DNA from: an uncultured Luminiphilus sp.
GTDB taxonomy: Bacteria; Pseudomonadota; Gammaproteobacteria; Pseudomonadales; Halieaceae
Reading direction: 5' to 3'
NCBI GenBank assembly: GCA_905182485.1
Contig: CAJJBO010000014.1
Location: 16,060-80,059 of the forward strand
DNA: 64,000 nucleotides
Within the stretch, counting starts at the first letter, position 1. The number at the start of each line of letters is the position of its first letter. The notes below the pieces were generated by a model that was not told the DNA's origin, did not search any database, and saw only the letters and a program-made list of their open reading frames with translations. Shown one piece after another: positions 56,034 through 64,000 of the stretch. A program made the translations under genes and the position numbers.

Positions 56034-56738
56034 ATGGCGCTAACTGTTGCAACCAATCTGGCGGTCGAAACCGTTGACTGGTCACAGCTCGACACTATTT
56101 TGCTCGACATGGATGGCACGCTGCTAGATCTTGAGTTCGACAACCATTTTTGGGGCACGGTGATCCCCGAGCGATGGGGGCAGGAGCGCGGTCTCGATGT
56201 CGCAGCTAGTCAAGCAACTTTGGCGCCGCTGTTCAAGGAAGTCCGAGGTACGCTGGATTGGTACTGCCTTGATTTTTGGAGCCAGAAATTATCACTCGAT
56301 ATCCCCACCATCAAAGCGGGCTATAGCGAGGGAATTCGTTGGCGACCCCAAGCCGAGACGTTTTTGAGACACCTGAATACGAGCCACCTTGATGTGGTGC
56401 TGATCACCAATGCCCACCCAGTCACGCTCGCCATGAAAGCGGAGCGACTACCCCTGGCCCAATGGTTTAACCACATGGTGAGCTCGCACGACTATGGCGC
56501 GCCCAAAGAGACCACTCGTTTTTGGGATACCCTGATGGCTGAACGACCTTTCGACCCAGAGCGGACCCTGTTCGTAGACGACTCCGAATATGTACTCGAC
56601 GCCGCGCTCGCCTATGGCGTAAGCCACCTCATCACGCTACTGCAGCCTGACTCCACCCTAGCACCAAGAGAACAAACCCGCTTTCCTGCCATTCATCACT
56701 TTGAGGAAATACTGCAAGGCCTACCTGACATTGACTGA
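56034..56738 (+). CDS. yrfG: HAD-family GMP/IMP nucleotidase (YrfG-like)
   Basis: This is a haloacid-dehalogenase-fold phosphatase. Seen: the nucleophile motif LLDMDGTLLDLEFDNHFW, VVLITNAHPVTLAMK (motif II), and RTLFVDDSEYVLDAALAYGV (motif IV). The 234 residues and the sequence around them fit E. coli YrfG, a GMP/IMP 5'-nucleotidase. In E. coli yrfG is also followed by hslR, as here. A TATAGT box at 55992-55997 may serve as its -10. Confidence 0.88.
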   Translation: MALTVATNLAVETVDWSQLDTILLDMDGTLLDLEFDNHFWGTVIPERWGQERGLDVAASQATLAPLFKEVRGTLDWYCLDFWSQKLSLDIPTIKAGYSEGIRWRPQAETFLRHLNTSHLDVVLITNAHPVTLAMKAERLPLAQWFNHMVSSHDYGAPKETTRFWDTLMAERPFDPERTLFVDDSEYVLDAALAYGVSHLITLLQPDSTLAPREQTRFPAIHHFEEILQGLPDID

Positions 56739-57138
56739 TCACGACGATAAAGCCGTCAAAGTCCGTATCGACAAGTGGCTGTGGGCCGCGCGATTCTTCA
56801 AAACGCGTACGCTCGCTAAGGCGGCCATTGAGGGCGGCAAAGTGCAGGCGTCTGGACAGCGCATTAAAGTCTCTAAAGAGATCGTCACCGGCGACATATT
56901 GCGTATTCGCCTAGGTTGGGATGAACGCGAGATCGTGGTCAAAGCGATCAGTGATGTGCGGCGATCTGCACCCATTGCGCAAGCACTCTACGAGGAGACC
57001 GCAGGCAGTCTCGAACGACGCTCACGAGCAGCAGAGGCACGCAAAGCCGCCGGCGCCCTAGCGAGGCCCTCACAGAAACCCGGCAAGCATGAACGCAAAG
57101 CGTTGGAGCGGCTTCGCAAGCAGTTCGATGCGCCTTGA
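56731..57138 (+). CDS. hslR: Ribosome-associated heat shock protein Hsp15
   Basis: Hsp15 binds 50S subunits carrying stalled nascent chains, through an S4 RNA-binding domain. The domain VRIDKWLWAARFFKTRTLAK with GGKVQASGQRIKVSKEI occupies residues 10-70, and a basic tail follows. No ATG lies at the right place: the TTG at 56731, overlapping the upstream stop by 8 bases, gives 135 residues and is my choice; a TTG at 56701 would add ten residues. The start is therefore uncertain. Confidence 0.85.
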   Translation: MTDHDDKAVKVRIDKWLWAARFFKTRTLAKAAIEGGKVQASGQRIKVSKEIVTGDILRIRLGWDEREIVVKAISDVRRSAPIAQALYEETAGSLERRSRAAEARKAAGALARPSQKPGKHERKALERLRKQFDAP

Positions 57139-57182
57139 TTTAGAGCGGCGCCGACGCGCGCACTTGAGGTATCATCTTTCAT

Positions 57183-59090
57183 ATGATTGAAGATCTCCCA
57201 ACAACGCGACCCGCTTCGCCCTTGATGGATCAGCTGTCGAGCGACCTGACTTTGCTGGGGCAACTCGAGAGCCACGATCTTATCCGCTTGGCAGACGAGC
57301 TACGGCATGATCTGCTCTACGCGGTAGCGGGCACTGGAGGGCACTTTGGTGCAGGCCTAGGAGTGGTTGAACTCACTGTCGCTTTGCACCATGTCTTCAA
57401 CACGCCCCACGACCGCATCGTATGGGATGTCGGTCATCAGACGTACCCGCATAAAATGCTCACCGGCCGTCGCGACCGGATGTCCACTATGCGACAGCTT
57501 GAAGGGCTATCCGGCTTTCCCAAGCGCAGCGAAAGTCCTTTTGATACGTTTGGCGTAGGCCACTCTTCTACCAGCATTTCGGCGGCCATGGGCATGGCGC
57601 TGGCGGCGCAAAAGCAGGGTATCGATCGAAAAGTGATTGCCGTCATTGGTGATGGTGCCATCACCGGCGGCATGGCTTTTGAAGCCTTAGCCCACGCCGG
57701 GCACGAACGCCCGAACATGCTGGTGATACTGAACGATAATCAGATGTCGATCGGACATAACACGGGCGGTCTGGCCACCTACTTTGCCAAGATTTGGGCC
57801 AGTAAGACCTACATGGCAATGCGCGAAGGCTCAAAAAAACTGCTGGAGCACGTGCGCGGCGCATGGGATTTAGCCAAGAAAACTGAAGAGCATATGAAAG
57901 GCATGGTGGCACCCGGGACTATGTTTGAAGAATTGGGCTGGCATTACATCGGCCCGCTGGATGGCCACGATCTCCCTCAGCTGGTGAGCACGCTGCAGAT
58001 TATGTCAGAGCTCAAAGGCCCCCAGTTTTTGCATATCCGGACGATTAAGGGTAAGGGTTTCGCGCCAGCAGAGCGAGATCCGATCGGCTATCACGCCATC
58101 AACAAATTGGAACCGGCTAAACCGGTGAGCGATGCCGTGGCGCCGGCAAAGCCGAAAGCACCAAAGTACCAAGATGTCTTCGGACAATGGTTGTGTGACC
58201 TTGCGACACAAGATGATCGGGTCGTTGGTATCACCCCCGCCATGTGCGAAGGCTCGGGCATGGTGGAATTTGCCAAGCGCTTTCCCGATCGCTACTACGA
58301 TGTCGCCATCGCCGAGCAACACGCCGTGACGCTGGCAGCTGGGATGGCTTGCGACGGCCTCAAACCAGTGCTCGCCATCTACTCCACTTTTTTACAGCGA
58401 GGCTATGACCAGCTGATTCATGACATTGCGCTGCAAGATCTCGATGTCACGTTGGCGATTGATCGGGCCGGTCTCGTGGGCCAAGACGGGCCCACCCACC
58501 ATGGCACCTTCGACCTCTCTTATTTACGCTGCATTCCGAATATGGTGATCGGTGCACCCAGTGACGAGAACCAATGTCGGCACATGTTGCAGAGCGCTTG
58601 GTTACACGAAGGGCCCGCTGCGATTCGTTATCCTCGCGGAGAGGGACGGGGCGTTCCGATCGATTCGAGCCTCGCTCCACTGACCATCGGCAAAGGCGAG
58701 GTAGTCCGAGAGGGCCGAGATATCGCCATTCTGAACTTCGGGGTCTTACTGGATCAGGCGTTAATCGCCGCCGAGACGTTAAATGCCTCGGTGATTGATA
58801 TGCGCTGGGTGAAGCCCCTCGATGAAGCCTTAATTCTGTCAGTGGCGGAGCGCCATAACTGTCTCATCACACTCGAGGAAAACGCCATTGCGGGTGGCGC
58901 CGGCAGCAGCGTTGCTGAGTTCATTGCCCAATCGGGCGCTACCTGTGCCGTGCGTCACATCGGGATACCCGACACTTTTATTGCCCATGCCGGACAGGGA
59001 GAATGTCGCCAACTCGCCGGGCTTACCGCTGAGGCCATTGTGGCGGCTGCTCAGACCAGCGTGCCCATGGCCAGCCAACAGACTCTTTAA
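57183..59090 (+). CDS. dxs: 1-deoxy-D-xylulose-5-phosphate synthase
   Basis: DXS condenses pyruvate and glyceraldehyde-3-P, the first step of the MEP isoprenoid pathway, with thiamine diphosphate. Seen: GHFGAGLGVVELTVALHHVF, IVWDVGHQTYPHKMLTGRR, the ThDP motif IGDGAITGGMAFEALAHAG through NDNQMSI, the catalytic Glu in DVAIAEQHAVTLAAGMA, and DRAGLVGQDGPTHHGTFDL. It is 635 residues with an intact frame. It is followed by xseB and ispA; its product path leads directly to the IspA substrates. Confidence 0.97.
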   Translation: MIEDLPTTRPASPLMDQLSSDLTLLGQLESHDLIRLADELRHDLLYAVAGTGGHFGAGLGVVELTVALHHVFNTPHDRIVWDVGHQTYPHKMLTGRRDRMSTMRQLEGLSGFPKRSESPFDTFGVGHSSTSISAAMGMALAAQKQGIDRKVIAVIGDGAITGGMAFEALAHAGHERPNMLVILNDNQMSIGHNTGGLATYFAKIWASKTYMAMREGSKKLLEHVRGAWDLAKKTEEHMKGMVAPGTMFEELGWHYIGPLDGHDLPQLVSTLQIMSELKGPQFLHIRTIKGKGFAPAERDPIGYHAINKLEPAKPVSDAVAPAKPKAPKYQDVFGQWLCDLATQDDRVVGITPAMCEGSGMVEFAKRFPDRYYDVAIAEQHAVTLAAGMACDGLKPVLAIYSTFLQRGYDQLIHDIALQDLDVTLAIDRAGLVGQDGPTHHGTFDLSYLRCIPNMVIGAPSDENQCRHMLQSAWLHEGPAAIRYPRGEGRGVPIDSSLAPLTIGKGEVVREGRDIAILNFGVLLDQALIAAETLNASVIDMRWVKPLDEALILSVAERHNCLITLEENAIAGGAGSSVAEFIAQSGATCAVRHIGIPDTFIAHAGQGECRQLAGLTAEAIVAAAQTSVPMASQQTL

Positions 59091-59115
59091 CCATTGATCA
59101 CGGCGGACAAAAAAC

Positions 59116-59361
59116 GTGCCTAAGTCGACCCAAGATAAACCTGCTGTGAGTATCTCAGCCCAAATGACCACGCTAAGTGAACTCGTCGAAAAGCTCGAAG
59201 ATCCAGAGATTGAGCTAGAGACCGCGCTCGTGCTCTATGAGCAGGGCATTGCCCTCAGTAGTTCGATTCAGAAGACGCTGGAAGCGGCTGAGCAACGTGT
59301 GGCACAAGTGGCAGCCAACGGCTCGCTGATGGAAGAAGAAGGCTCCCCCGGGGAGGCTTAA
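59116..59361 (+). CDS. xseB: Exodeoxyribonuclease VII small subunit
   Basis: XseB assembles with XseA into the single-strand-specific exonuclease VII. The 81 residues show LSELVEKLEDPEIELETALV and LYEQGIALSSSIQKTLEAAE, the helical-hairpin signature. The start is GTG at 59116. It lies between dxs and ispA; the large subunit gene is elsewhere. Confidence 0.93.
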   Translation: MPKSTQDKPAVSISAQMTTLSELVEKLEDPEIELETALVLYEQGIALSSSIQKTLEAAEQRVAQVAANGSLMEEEGSPGEA

Positions 59362-59368
59362 CGCGACC

Positions 59369-60199
59369 ATGGAACCTCTCGCATGGCTCACCTGCCCTGA
59401 CCCCAAGCTCTCAGACGCGCTCGCTTATCTCGCGCACAATCCGGGTAAGCAATTGCGCAGCCGCCTCACCCTTGCCTGTGCCGAGCTGATCGCGGGCAGC
59501 CCTGTTCCCGAGGCCACGTGGGTTGGCGAAGCCATTGAACTGCTTCACACCTATTCACTCATCCATGACGATCTGCCGGCAATGGATGACGACGACCTCA
59601 GACGAGGGCAGCCCACACTGCATTGTGCCTTTGACGAAGCAACAGCCATCCTCACCGGAGACGGACTGCAAGCAGCTGCCTTTCAACGCGTTGCCGATAT
59701 TGAATCGCTCACGGCCGAGCAGCGTCTCTCCATTATCAAAATCATGAGTACCGCCGTGGGTTTTAACGGCATGGTGGGCGGTCAAGCACTGGATTTAGCA
59801 GCGGAGCAGCAAGCGATATCAGTGGAAGCTTTGCGGGCAGTTCATTACTTAAAAACAGGGGCCTTGATCCGCGCAGCCGCCGAAGCGGGTGCCGTCTGCG
59901 GTAAAGCCACCCTAGCCGAGCGGCAAGCACTCGTGCGATTCGCTGAGGCGATTGGTCTGGCTTTTCAAGTCACAGACGACGTATTAGATGTGACCGGAGA
60001 TAGTGCGCAATTAGGGAAGACTGCGGGTAAAGACGAGCGCGCGGAAAAATCAACTTACGTCAGCACTTTGGGCTTGAGCGGAGCGCAGCAAGAGGCTGAA
60101 CGCCTGTTACAAGAAGCAACCGATGCCCTCAGTGTCTTTGGTGACCGCGCAACGCCTTTACGATCGCTCGCTGTCGCAATGGTCAAGCGAGATACCTAA
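59369..60199 (+). CDS. ispA: Farnesyl diphosphate synthase
   Basis: IspA makes geranyl and farnesyl diphosphate from IPP and DMAPP. Seen: the first Asp-rich motif DDLPAMDDDDLRRGQP (residues 67-82), KTGALIRAAAEAGA, and the second Asp-rich motif FQVTDDVLDVTGD. The GKQLRSRL substrate-binding segment lies near residue 26. It is 276 residues (family 290-300), with no break visible. Start ATG at 59369, 7 bases after xseB. Confidence 0.95.
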   Translation: MEPLAWLTCPDPKLSDALAYLAHNPGKQLRSRLTLACAELIAGSPVPEATWVGEAIELLHTYSLIHDDLPAMDDDDLRRGQPTLHCAFDEATAILTGDGLQAAAFQRVADIESLTAEQRLSIIKIMSTAVGFNGMVGGQALDLAAEQQAISVEALRAVHYLKTGALIRAAAEAGAVCGKATLAERQALVRFAEAIGLAFQVTDDVLDVTGDSAQLGKTAGKDERAEKSTYVSTLGLSGAQQEAERLLQEATDALSVFGDRATPLRSLAVAMVKRDT

Positions 60200-60201
60200 T
60201 C

Positions 60202-60222
60202 CAACTGGCAGTGGCCCAGTTG
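60202..60222. other. Hairpin between convergent ispA and pgpA
   Basis: A 7-bp perfect stem CAACTGG/CCAGTTG (60202-60208 with 60216-60222) lies in the 37-base gap between the two convergent stops. No T run follows on either side, so any termination would be weak. Confidence 0.4.
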
Positions 60223-60236
60223 CGCTCCGGCGCTGA

Positions 60237-60716
60237 TCAGGCGGGACCGATCACCAGCAGAGCCAGCGTCAGGATCATGCCTGCCATAGCCCCTGCCGCC
60301 AGATCATCGAGGACCACCCCCCAACCGCCGGGCAACCGTCGCTCCAACACATGCACAGGCCAGGGCTTCACAATATCATAGAGTCGAAACGCCAAAAATG
60401 CGCCCACCGCCAGTAACGGTAACGACACGCTGAACGTCAATATTGAGAGTGGCATTAAGATGGCGAGCCATACCCCCACCACTTCGTCGATGACAATCGC
60501 GGGGTGATCCATCACACCCCACGCTTTACCGGCTCGCTCAGCAGACACTATCGCCACGACGCAAGCTACAAAAAAAGTGGACCACTGTATGGCGCTACTC
60601 ACACCGAGCAGCGGATAAAAACAGGCAATACCGAGTAAGCTGCCCACCGTACCGGGCGCCACGGGCGACAGACCCACACCAAAACCACTGGCTAACAGCG
60701 TCGTCAGGTTCGTCAC
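60237..60716 (-). CDS. pgpA: Phosphatidylglycerophosphatase A
   Basis: PgpA dephosphorylates phosphatidylglycerol phosphate in the inner membrane. The 159 residues carry the start LLASGFGVGLSPVAPGTVGS, DHPAIVIDEVVGVWLA and FLAFRLYDIVKPWPV, with the C-terminal GWGVVLDDLAAGAMAGM. Four hydrophobic segments are seen. The GTG start at 60716 overlaps the thiL stop by 4 bases. Confidence 0.94.
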   Translation of the reverse strand: MTNLTTLLASGFGVGLSPVAPGTVGSLLGIACFYPLLGVSSAIQWSTFFVACVVAIVSAERAGKAWGVMDHPAIVIDEVVGVWLAILMPLSILTFSVSLPLLAVGAFLAFRLYDIVKPWPVHVLERRLPGGWGVVLDDLAAGAMAGMILTLALLVIGPA

Positions 60717-61666
60717 CGAAGCCGGTGTCTCTGATTTAATCTATGGCCAAAGTGATCGTACCCCTTTCCCGTCGGCATACCGTCACAGCTTACCCCGCTC
60801 CCCGCCATCACTCGACCAATTTCCGTGCAGCCCTCGGGTAAAGCAGTGCTTTGCGGCAGCGTGAATAACAACTCGTAGTCATCCCCACCGCTCAGGAGAT
60901 ACTGTAACTGCTGGCTCGGTTCGACCACAGCGCAGAAGGCGGTCGATCGCGGTAACTGTCGGTGATCGATGTGCAGTGCAACACCGCTTTTGCTCGCCAA
61001 ATGAGCACTGTCTGCCATCAGGCCATCCGAGATATCAATCGCTGCCGTAGCGGACACTCTTAGGGACTCACCTAACCCTATCCGAGCAGTGGGCCGCAAA
61101 AATCTCGTCGTTAAAAACGCCGCATCGGCAGGGTCTGATGCCACGAGTTCACCTTGTAACAAGGACAGGCCGGCGGCGGCGTCCCCCAAGGTGCCGCTCA
61201 CGCAGAGTCGGTCACCCGGCGCCGCACCGCTGCGCAGTAGGCATTGACCGGCAGGCGTCTCGCCCATCACTGTCACAGTAATCACCAAGGGACCACGCGT
61301 CGTATCACCTCCCACTAGGGGAAGCCTAGCGTCCGCCGAGGCGGCACGTAGCCCCGTGCAAAACGCCGCCAACCAGGTGGTATCGGGCTCCGGCAGACTG
61401 ATGGCTAACACCATGGCTCTGGGCGCCGCGCCCATAGCAGCGAGGTCACTGGCAGCCGTCATCACCGCACGGTAAGCGATATCGGATGCTGCGCAGTCGG
61501 GTAAAAAGTGGACGCCCTCTGTCAGGGTGTCGGTCGAAACGTGCAGCACCCAACCATCGGTAGTATCGATGATCGCCGCATCGTCACCAACACCCAGTAA
61601 GACGTGATCTGACGATCCCATGTCACCGAAGAACTGATGAATCAGGTCAAACTCAGTGAGCGCCAT
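60713..61666 (-). CDS. thiL: Thiamine-monophosphate kinase
   Basis: ThiL phosphorylates thiamine monophosphate to the active diphosphate, the cofactor used by Dxs in this window. Seen: ELDLIHQFF-like start EFDLIHQFFGDMG, LGVGDDAAIIDTTDGWVLHV, VGGDTTRGPLVITVTVMGE, RLCVSGTLGDAAAGLSLL and DISDGLMADSAHLASKSGV. It is 317 residues with an intact frame. It overlaps nusB by one base (TAATG). Confidence 0.96.
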   Translation of the reverse strand: MALTEFDLIHQFFGDMGSSDHVLLGVGDDAAIIDTTDGWVLHVSTDTLTEGVHFLPDCAASDIAYRAVMTAASDLAAMGAAPRAMVLAISLPEPDTTWLAAFCTGLRAASADARLPLVGGDTTRGPLVITVTVMGETPAGQCLLRSGAAPGDRLCVSGTLGDAAAGLSLLQGELVASDPADAAFLTTRFLRPTARIGLGESLRVSATAAIDISDGLMADSAHLASKSGVALHIDHRQLPRSTAFCAVVEPSQQLQYLLSGGDDYELLFTLPQSTALPEGCTEIGRVMAGSGVSCDGMPTGKGYDHFGHRLNQRHRLR

Positions 61667-62112
61667 TAGTCCTCTTTGGCGCGTTCTACCGTGCGCAGTT
61701 CAGACGCGACCTTATCAAGAATGCCATTAATATAGCGGTGAGATTCGGTGGCGCCGAACTTCTTGGCTAACGACACCGCTTCATTGATCACCACTTTATA
61801 GGGGACATCAATGCGCTCCTTGAGTTCGAAAGTCCCCATGCGCAATAAGTTTCGCTCTATGGGATCAAGGTCATCCAACGCACGGTCAAGCAACGGCGAA
61901 AACAGTGCCTCGAGTGACTCAACATCCTCCATCACACCGCGGAGTAGCGCTTGAAAATACTCGCCGTCGGTATGACGGAAATCATTATCGACTCGAAATT
62001 CAGCATCGATATCGACCAACGACGCATCGGAGAGGGTCCATTGGTAGAGCGCTTGCAAACCAAAGTGGCGCGCTTTTCGTCGCTGTGCAGCAAGTGTATT
62101 CGGCTGCGACAT
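61666..62112 (-). CDS. nusB: Transcription antitermination protein NusB
   Basis: NusB with S10 binds boxA RNA in rRNA antitermination. The 148 residues include RRKARHFGLQALYQWTLSD, LDPIERNLLRMGTFELKERI, VPYKVVINEAVSLAKKFGAT and a C-terminal INGILDKVASELR. It is translationally coupled to ribH (TGATG overlap). Confidence 0.96.
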   Translation of the reverse strand: MSQPNTLAAQRRKARHFGLQALYQWTLSDASLVDIDAEFRVDNDFRHTDGEYFQALLRGVMEDVESLEALFSPLLDRALDDLDPIERNLLRMGTFELKERIDVPYKVVINEAVSLAKKFGATESHRYINGILDKVASELRTVERAKED

Positions 62113-62611
62113 CAGCTGCGCAACGCGCTGAGCAGATTAACCATTTCGACTGCACTCATCGCCGCCTCAACACCCTTATTCTCGGAATCGTCGCTCGAGC
62201 GAAAAACCGCCTGCTCAAGGGTATCCACCGTCAGCACACCAAAGGCAACGGGCTTCCCCGAGCGCAGTGCCACCTCGCCGAGGCTCATACTCACTCACCG
62301 GCAACATACTCGAAATGAGGCGTGCCGCCTCTGATCACCGCGCCAAGCGCAATCACCGCGTCGCAATCGGCTCTCTCGGCCGCCACCTGGCATGCCAAGG
62401 GCACCTCAAAAGCACCGGGCACCGTCACGACACGTACTTTGTCATCGGCGATACCCATCTGCTGCAGCGCTTGTTGGGCACCGGCAAGCAACCCATTCAC
62501 AATGCCTTCGTTCCAGCGGGTAATCACAATGACATACCCCCCTTCGTTGCCCGAAATGCGCTCAGCGGCGTTGTCGATACCCTTAGCACCGCTCGATTGT
62601 GACTCGACCAT
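62112..62611 (-). CDS. ribH: 6,7-dimethyl-8-ribityllumazine synthase, one frameshift
   Basis: RibH condenses the RibB product with the pyrimidine from RibD to give lumazine. The first part has [36 protein letters not shown] and [20 protein letters not shown] missing base near 62286 leads into [20 protein letters not shown] and TVDTLEQA, the substrate-binding end. Repaired, it is 166 residues, as usual. The catalytic His normally found just after FEYVA-x-E falls in the later piece; I did not identify it with certainty. Confidence 0.93.
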
Positions 62612-62624
62612 ATCCTATGACCTT

Positions 62625-63752
62625 TCAGTTATGCTCAGGACCACCGGGCGAGATAAACTCGACCACCTCTAATCCAAAACCCGCCAGCGCATTGTACTTG
62701 GTGGGTGAGGCCAGCAGCTTTATCTGGCCCACACCGAGATCTCTCAGTATCTGGGCGCCCAGCCCAATCTCATTGTACCCCTCCGCACCGGACGGTTGAT
62801 CCACCTCGGTATCACCCAGCAATCGATCAATATCGTGCATCAGGTCTTCGGGTGATTCAGGTTTGCTGAGTAGCACCAGTACCCCAGAATTCGCCTCTGC
62901 GATGGCCGTCAAACTGGCATCGAGAGACCAACTCGCCATTCCGTCGAGGGAAGTCCCGATCAAATCTCTCAACACAGCGGTGATGTGCACCCGCACCAGT
63001 GTTGGGGACGCGGCATCGATGACGCCCTTACTGAGCGCTAAATGCACTCGTCCATGGGTGGCATCTTGATACGCTCGCATTTCAAAACGACCAAAGCGAC
63101 TTTCCAAGATCCCTTGTCGCTGCACAGTAACGGTTTTTTGGTTCGCCAACCGATAGGTCACGAGGTCTGATACACGGCCGACTACCAGCTCATGTCGGGC
63201 AGCAAATTCAGTCAGAAACGGAGCATCGGCGACCGCACCCTCAGCATCGAGTACCTCAGTGAACACGGCTGCAGGCGACAGCCCGGCTAACGTCGCCAGA
63301 TCGATGGCTGCTTCAGCTGGCGCGGTGCGCGTGAGCACCCCTCCGGTCGCCGCCGCAATCGGAAAGATATGTCCGGGCTGCACGAGATCGGCTGGGCGGG
63401 TCGACGGATCCACCGCAACACGCACCGTGCGAGCCCGATCGGCAGCCGAAATACCCGTATCAATTCCTGTCGTCGCCTCGATCGATAACGTAAAGGGCGA
63501 CAGCGATTCATCGCCTTCAACCATAAAGGGTAAATCGAGCTCTGCACAGCGGGCTCGCGTCATCGCCAGGCAGATCAGTCCCCGCGCCTGCCGCGCCATG
63601 AACGCAATATGATCAGCCTCACAGTGCTCCGCACTCACCACGACGAAACCCGTCATGCCACCTGCACTATGCTCATTCAGTAACAGACAGGTGTGCCCAT
63701 GACGCAGTGCACTCAGTACCTGATCGATACCAGCATAATCTTCGACCGACAC
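62625..63752 (-). CDS. ribBA: RibBA-like protein with apparently degenerate DHBP synthase and GTP cyclohydrolase II halves
   Basis: The 375 residues align along their length with RibBA: an N-terminal DHBP synthase domain (to about 205) and a GTP cyclohydrolase II-like domain. Seen in the first domain: ARGLICLAMTRARCAELDLP, GIDTGISAADRARTVR, QPGHIFPIAAATGGVLTR and AEAAIDLATLAGLSP. The acidic loop expected after the first strand (DDEDRENEGD in E. coli RibB, with the Mg ligand) reads NEHSAGGMTG at residues 26-35. In the second domain the zinc-binding Cys motif (a CxDVFxSxRCDC-like stretch) is missing; VHITAVLRDLIGTSLDG stands there. Loss of cyclohydrolase motifs is known in some proteobacterial RibBA proteins; loss of the RibB loop as well is unusual. 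No frameshift explains it. The start is GTG at 63752, sharing one base with the ribE stop. Confidence 0.8.
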   Translation of the reverse strand: MSVEDYAGIDQVLSALRHGHTCLLLNEHSAGGMTGFVVVSAEHCEADHIAFMARQARGLICLAMTRARCAELDLPFMVEGDESLSPFTLSIEATTGIDTGISAADRARTVRVAVDPSTRPADLVQPGHIFPIAAATGGVLTRTAPAEAAIDLATLAGLSPAAVFTEVLDAEGAVADAPFLTEFAARHELVVGRVSDLVTYRLANQKTVTVQRQGILESRFGRFEMRAYQDATHGRVHLALSKGVIDAASPTLVRVHITAVLRDLIGTSLDGMASWSLDASLTAIAEANSGVLVLLSKPESPEDLMHDIDRLLGDTEVDQPSGAEGYNEIGLGAQILRDLGVGQIKLLASPTKYNALAGFGLEVVEFISPGGPEHN

Positions 63753-64000
63753 TAGGTGGCCTCCGCGCTGGCTTCGAACTGCATCAGGCGCTCTAAATAG
63801 CGTGCAATCACATCCACCTCTAAATTGACCGGGCTGCCTAAACGATATTCACTGAAGACCGTCTCCTCCCAAGTCTGCGGAATGATCGTGAGTTCAAAAT
63901 GACTACCCTCCACCTGATTCACGGTCAGGCTGGTTCCGTCGACACAGATACTGCCCTTCATTGCGACATAGCGCGCCAGCGTCTCTGGAGCCGCAATACG
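63752..64000 (-). CDS. ribE: Riboflavin synthase alpha subunit, C-terminal part (cut by window edge)
   Basis: This is the last 82 residues of riboflavin synthase, which dismutates two lumazines to riboflavin. The visible domain has AMKGSICVDGTSLTVNQVEG and FELTIIPQTWEETVF, the second lumazine-binding repeat, and VNLEVDVIARYLERL, a family C-terminal motif. The N-terminal repeat lies outside the window. It heads the ribE-ribBA-ribH-nusB-thiL-pgpA cluster. Confidence 0.92.
   Translation of the reverse strand, partial: RIAAPETLARYVAMKGSICVDGTSLTVNQVEGSHFELTIIPQTWEETVFSEYRLGSPVNLEVDVIARYLERLMQFEASAEAT

Noticed and set aside
55955..56158. Longer N-terminus for CysQ
   Set aside because: The extension is antisense to the start of the divergent nucleotidase gene, has low complexity and aligns with nothing in the family.

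Overview
The window is a chromosomal core segment of a gammaproteobacterium, most likely a marine member of the Cellvibrionales/Halieaceae (OM60/NOR5-like) or a close relative. The evidence is the FabA/FabB pathway, the uvrA-MFS-ssb neighbourhood also known from Pseudomonas, the thr-tyr-gly-thr-tufB tRNA array, the ribE-ribBA-ribH-nusB-thiL-pgpA cluster and two large TonB-dependent receptors. The family placement is inference from gene content, not from a phylogeny. No phage, insertion sequence, CRISPR array, toxin-antitoxin pair or defence island is visible.

Layout: 1-2609 sugar-nucleotide genes (manB partial, galU, manC, minus strand). 3004-4750 fabA-fabB (plus). 4752-7846 ssb, an RmlD-like reductase, moaB and moeA (minus). 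7969-12148 divergent MFS transporter and uvrA. 12342-18122 two TonB-dependent receptors, the main accessory part. 18408-32202 the alpha, spc and S10 ribosomal protein operons (minus), with secY and rpoA. 32203-33550 a 1.3-kb insert with an uncharacterised membrane protein gene. 33563-37946 the str operon (rpsL, rpsG, fusA, tuf). 38046-48909 rpoC, rpoB, rplL, rplJ, rplA, rplK. 49032-51436 nusG, secE, tRNA-Trp and a second tuf. 51585-52204 four tRNAs. 52265-53814 coaX-birA. 53934-57138 small housekeeping genes (ogt, DUF465, cysQ, a GMP/IMP nucleotidase, hslR). 57183-60199 dxs-xseB-ispA. 60237-64000 pgpA-thiL-nusB-ribH-ribBA-ribE (minus).

The genes mostly form one long translation and transcription block: RNA polymerase core (rpoA, rpoB, rpoC), elongation factors (two EF-Tu copies, EF-G), NusG/NusB, SecE/SecY and about 30 ribosomal proteins. 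Around it lie cofactor pathways (molybdopterin, CoA, biotin ligation, thiamine, riboflavin), isoprenoid precursors, unsaturated fatty acids, DNA repair and nutrient uptake at the outer membrane.

A strong quality warning applies. Many single-copy essential genes have broken reading frames, concentrated at 25.8-38.4 kb (rplE, rplP, rpsC, rplV, rplB, tuf copy 1, fusA, rpsG, rpsL, rpoC), with isolated cases elsewhere (fabB, moeA, uvrA, the second receptor, secY, rpsE, rpoB, rplA, ribH). The two tuf genes allow a direct check: copy 2 (50213-51436) is intact, and copy 1 differs from it by seven single-base indels. I therefore annotate these loci as whole genes with sequence errors, not as pseudogenes.

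The most interesting biological points are a RibBA protein that appears to have lost the active-site residues of both halves, a perfect 27-bp palindrome upstream of the first receptor gene, a palindrome over the predicted fabA start point, and an uncharacterised membrane gene between the str and S10 operons. I found no clearly new multi-gene system.
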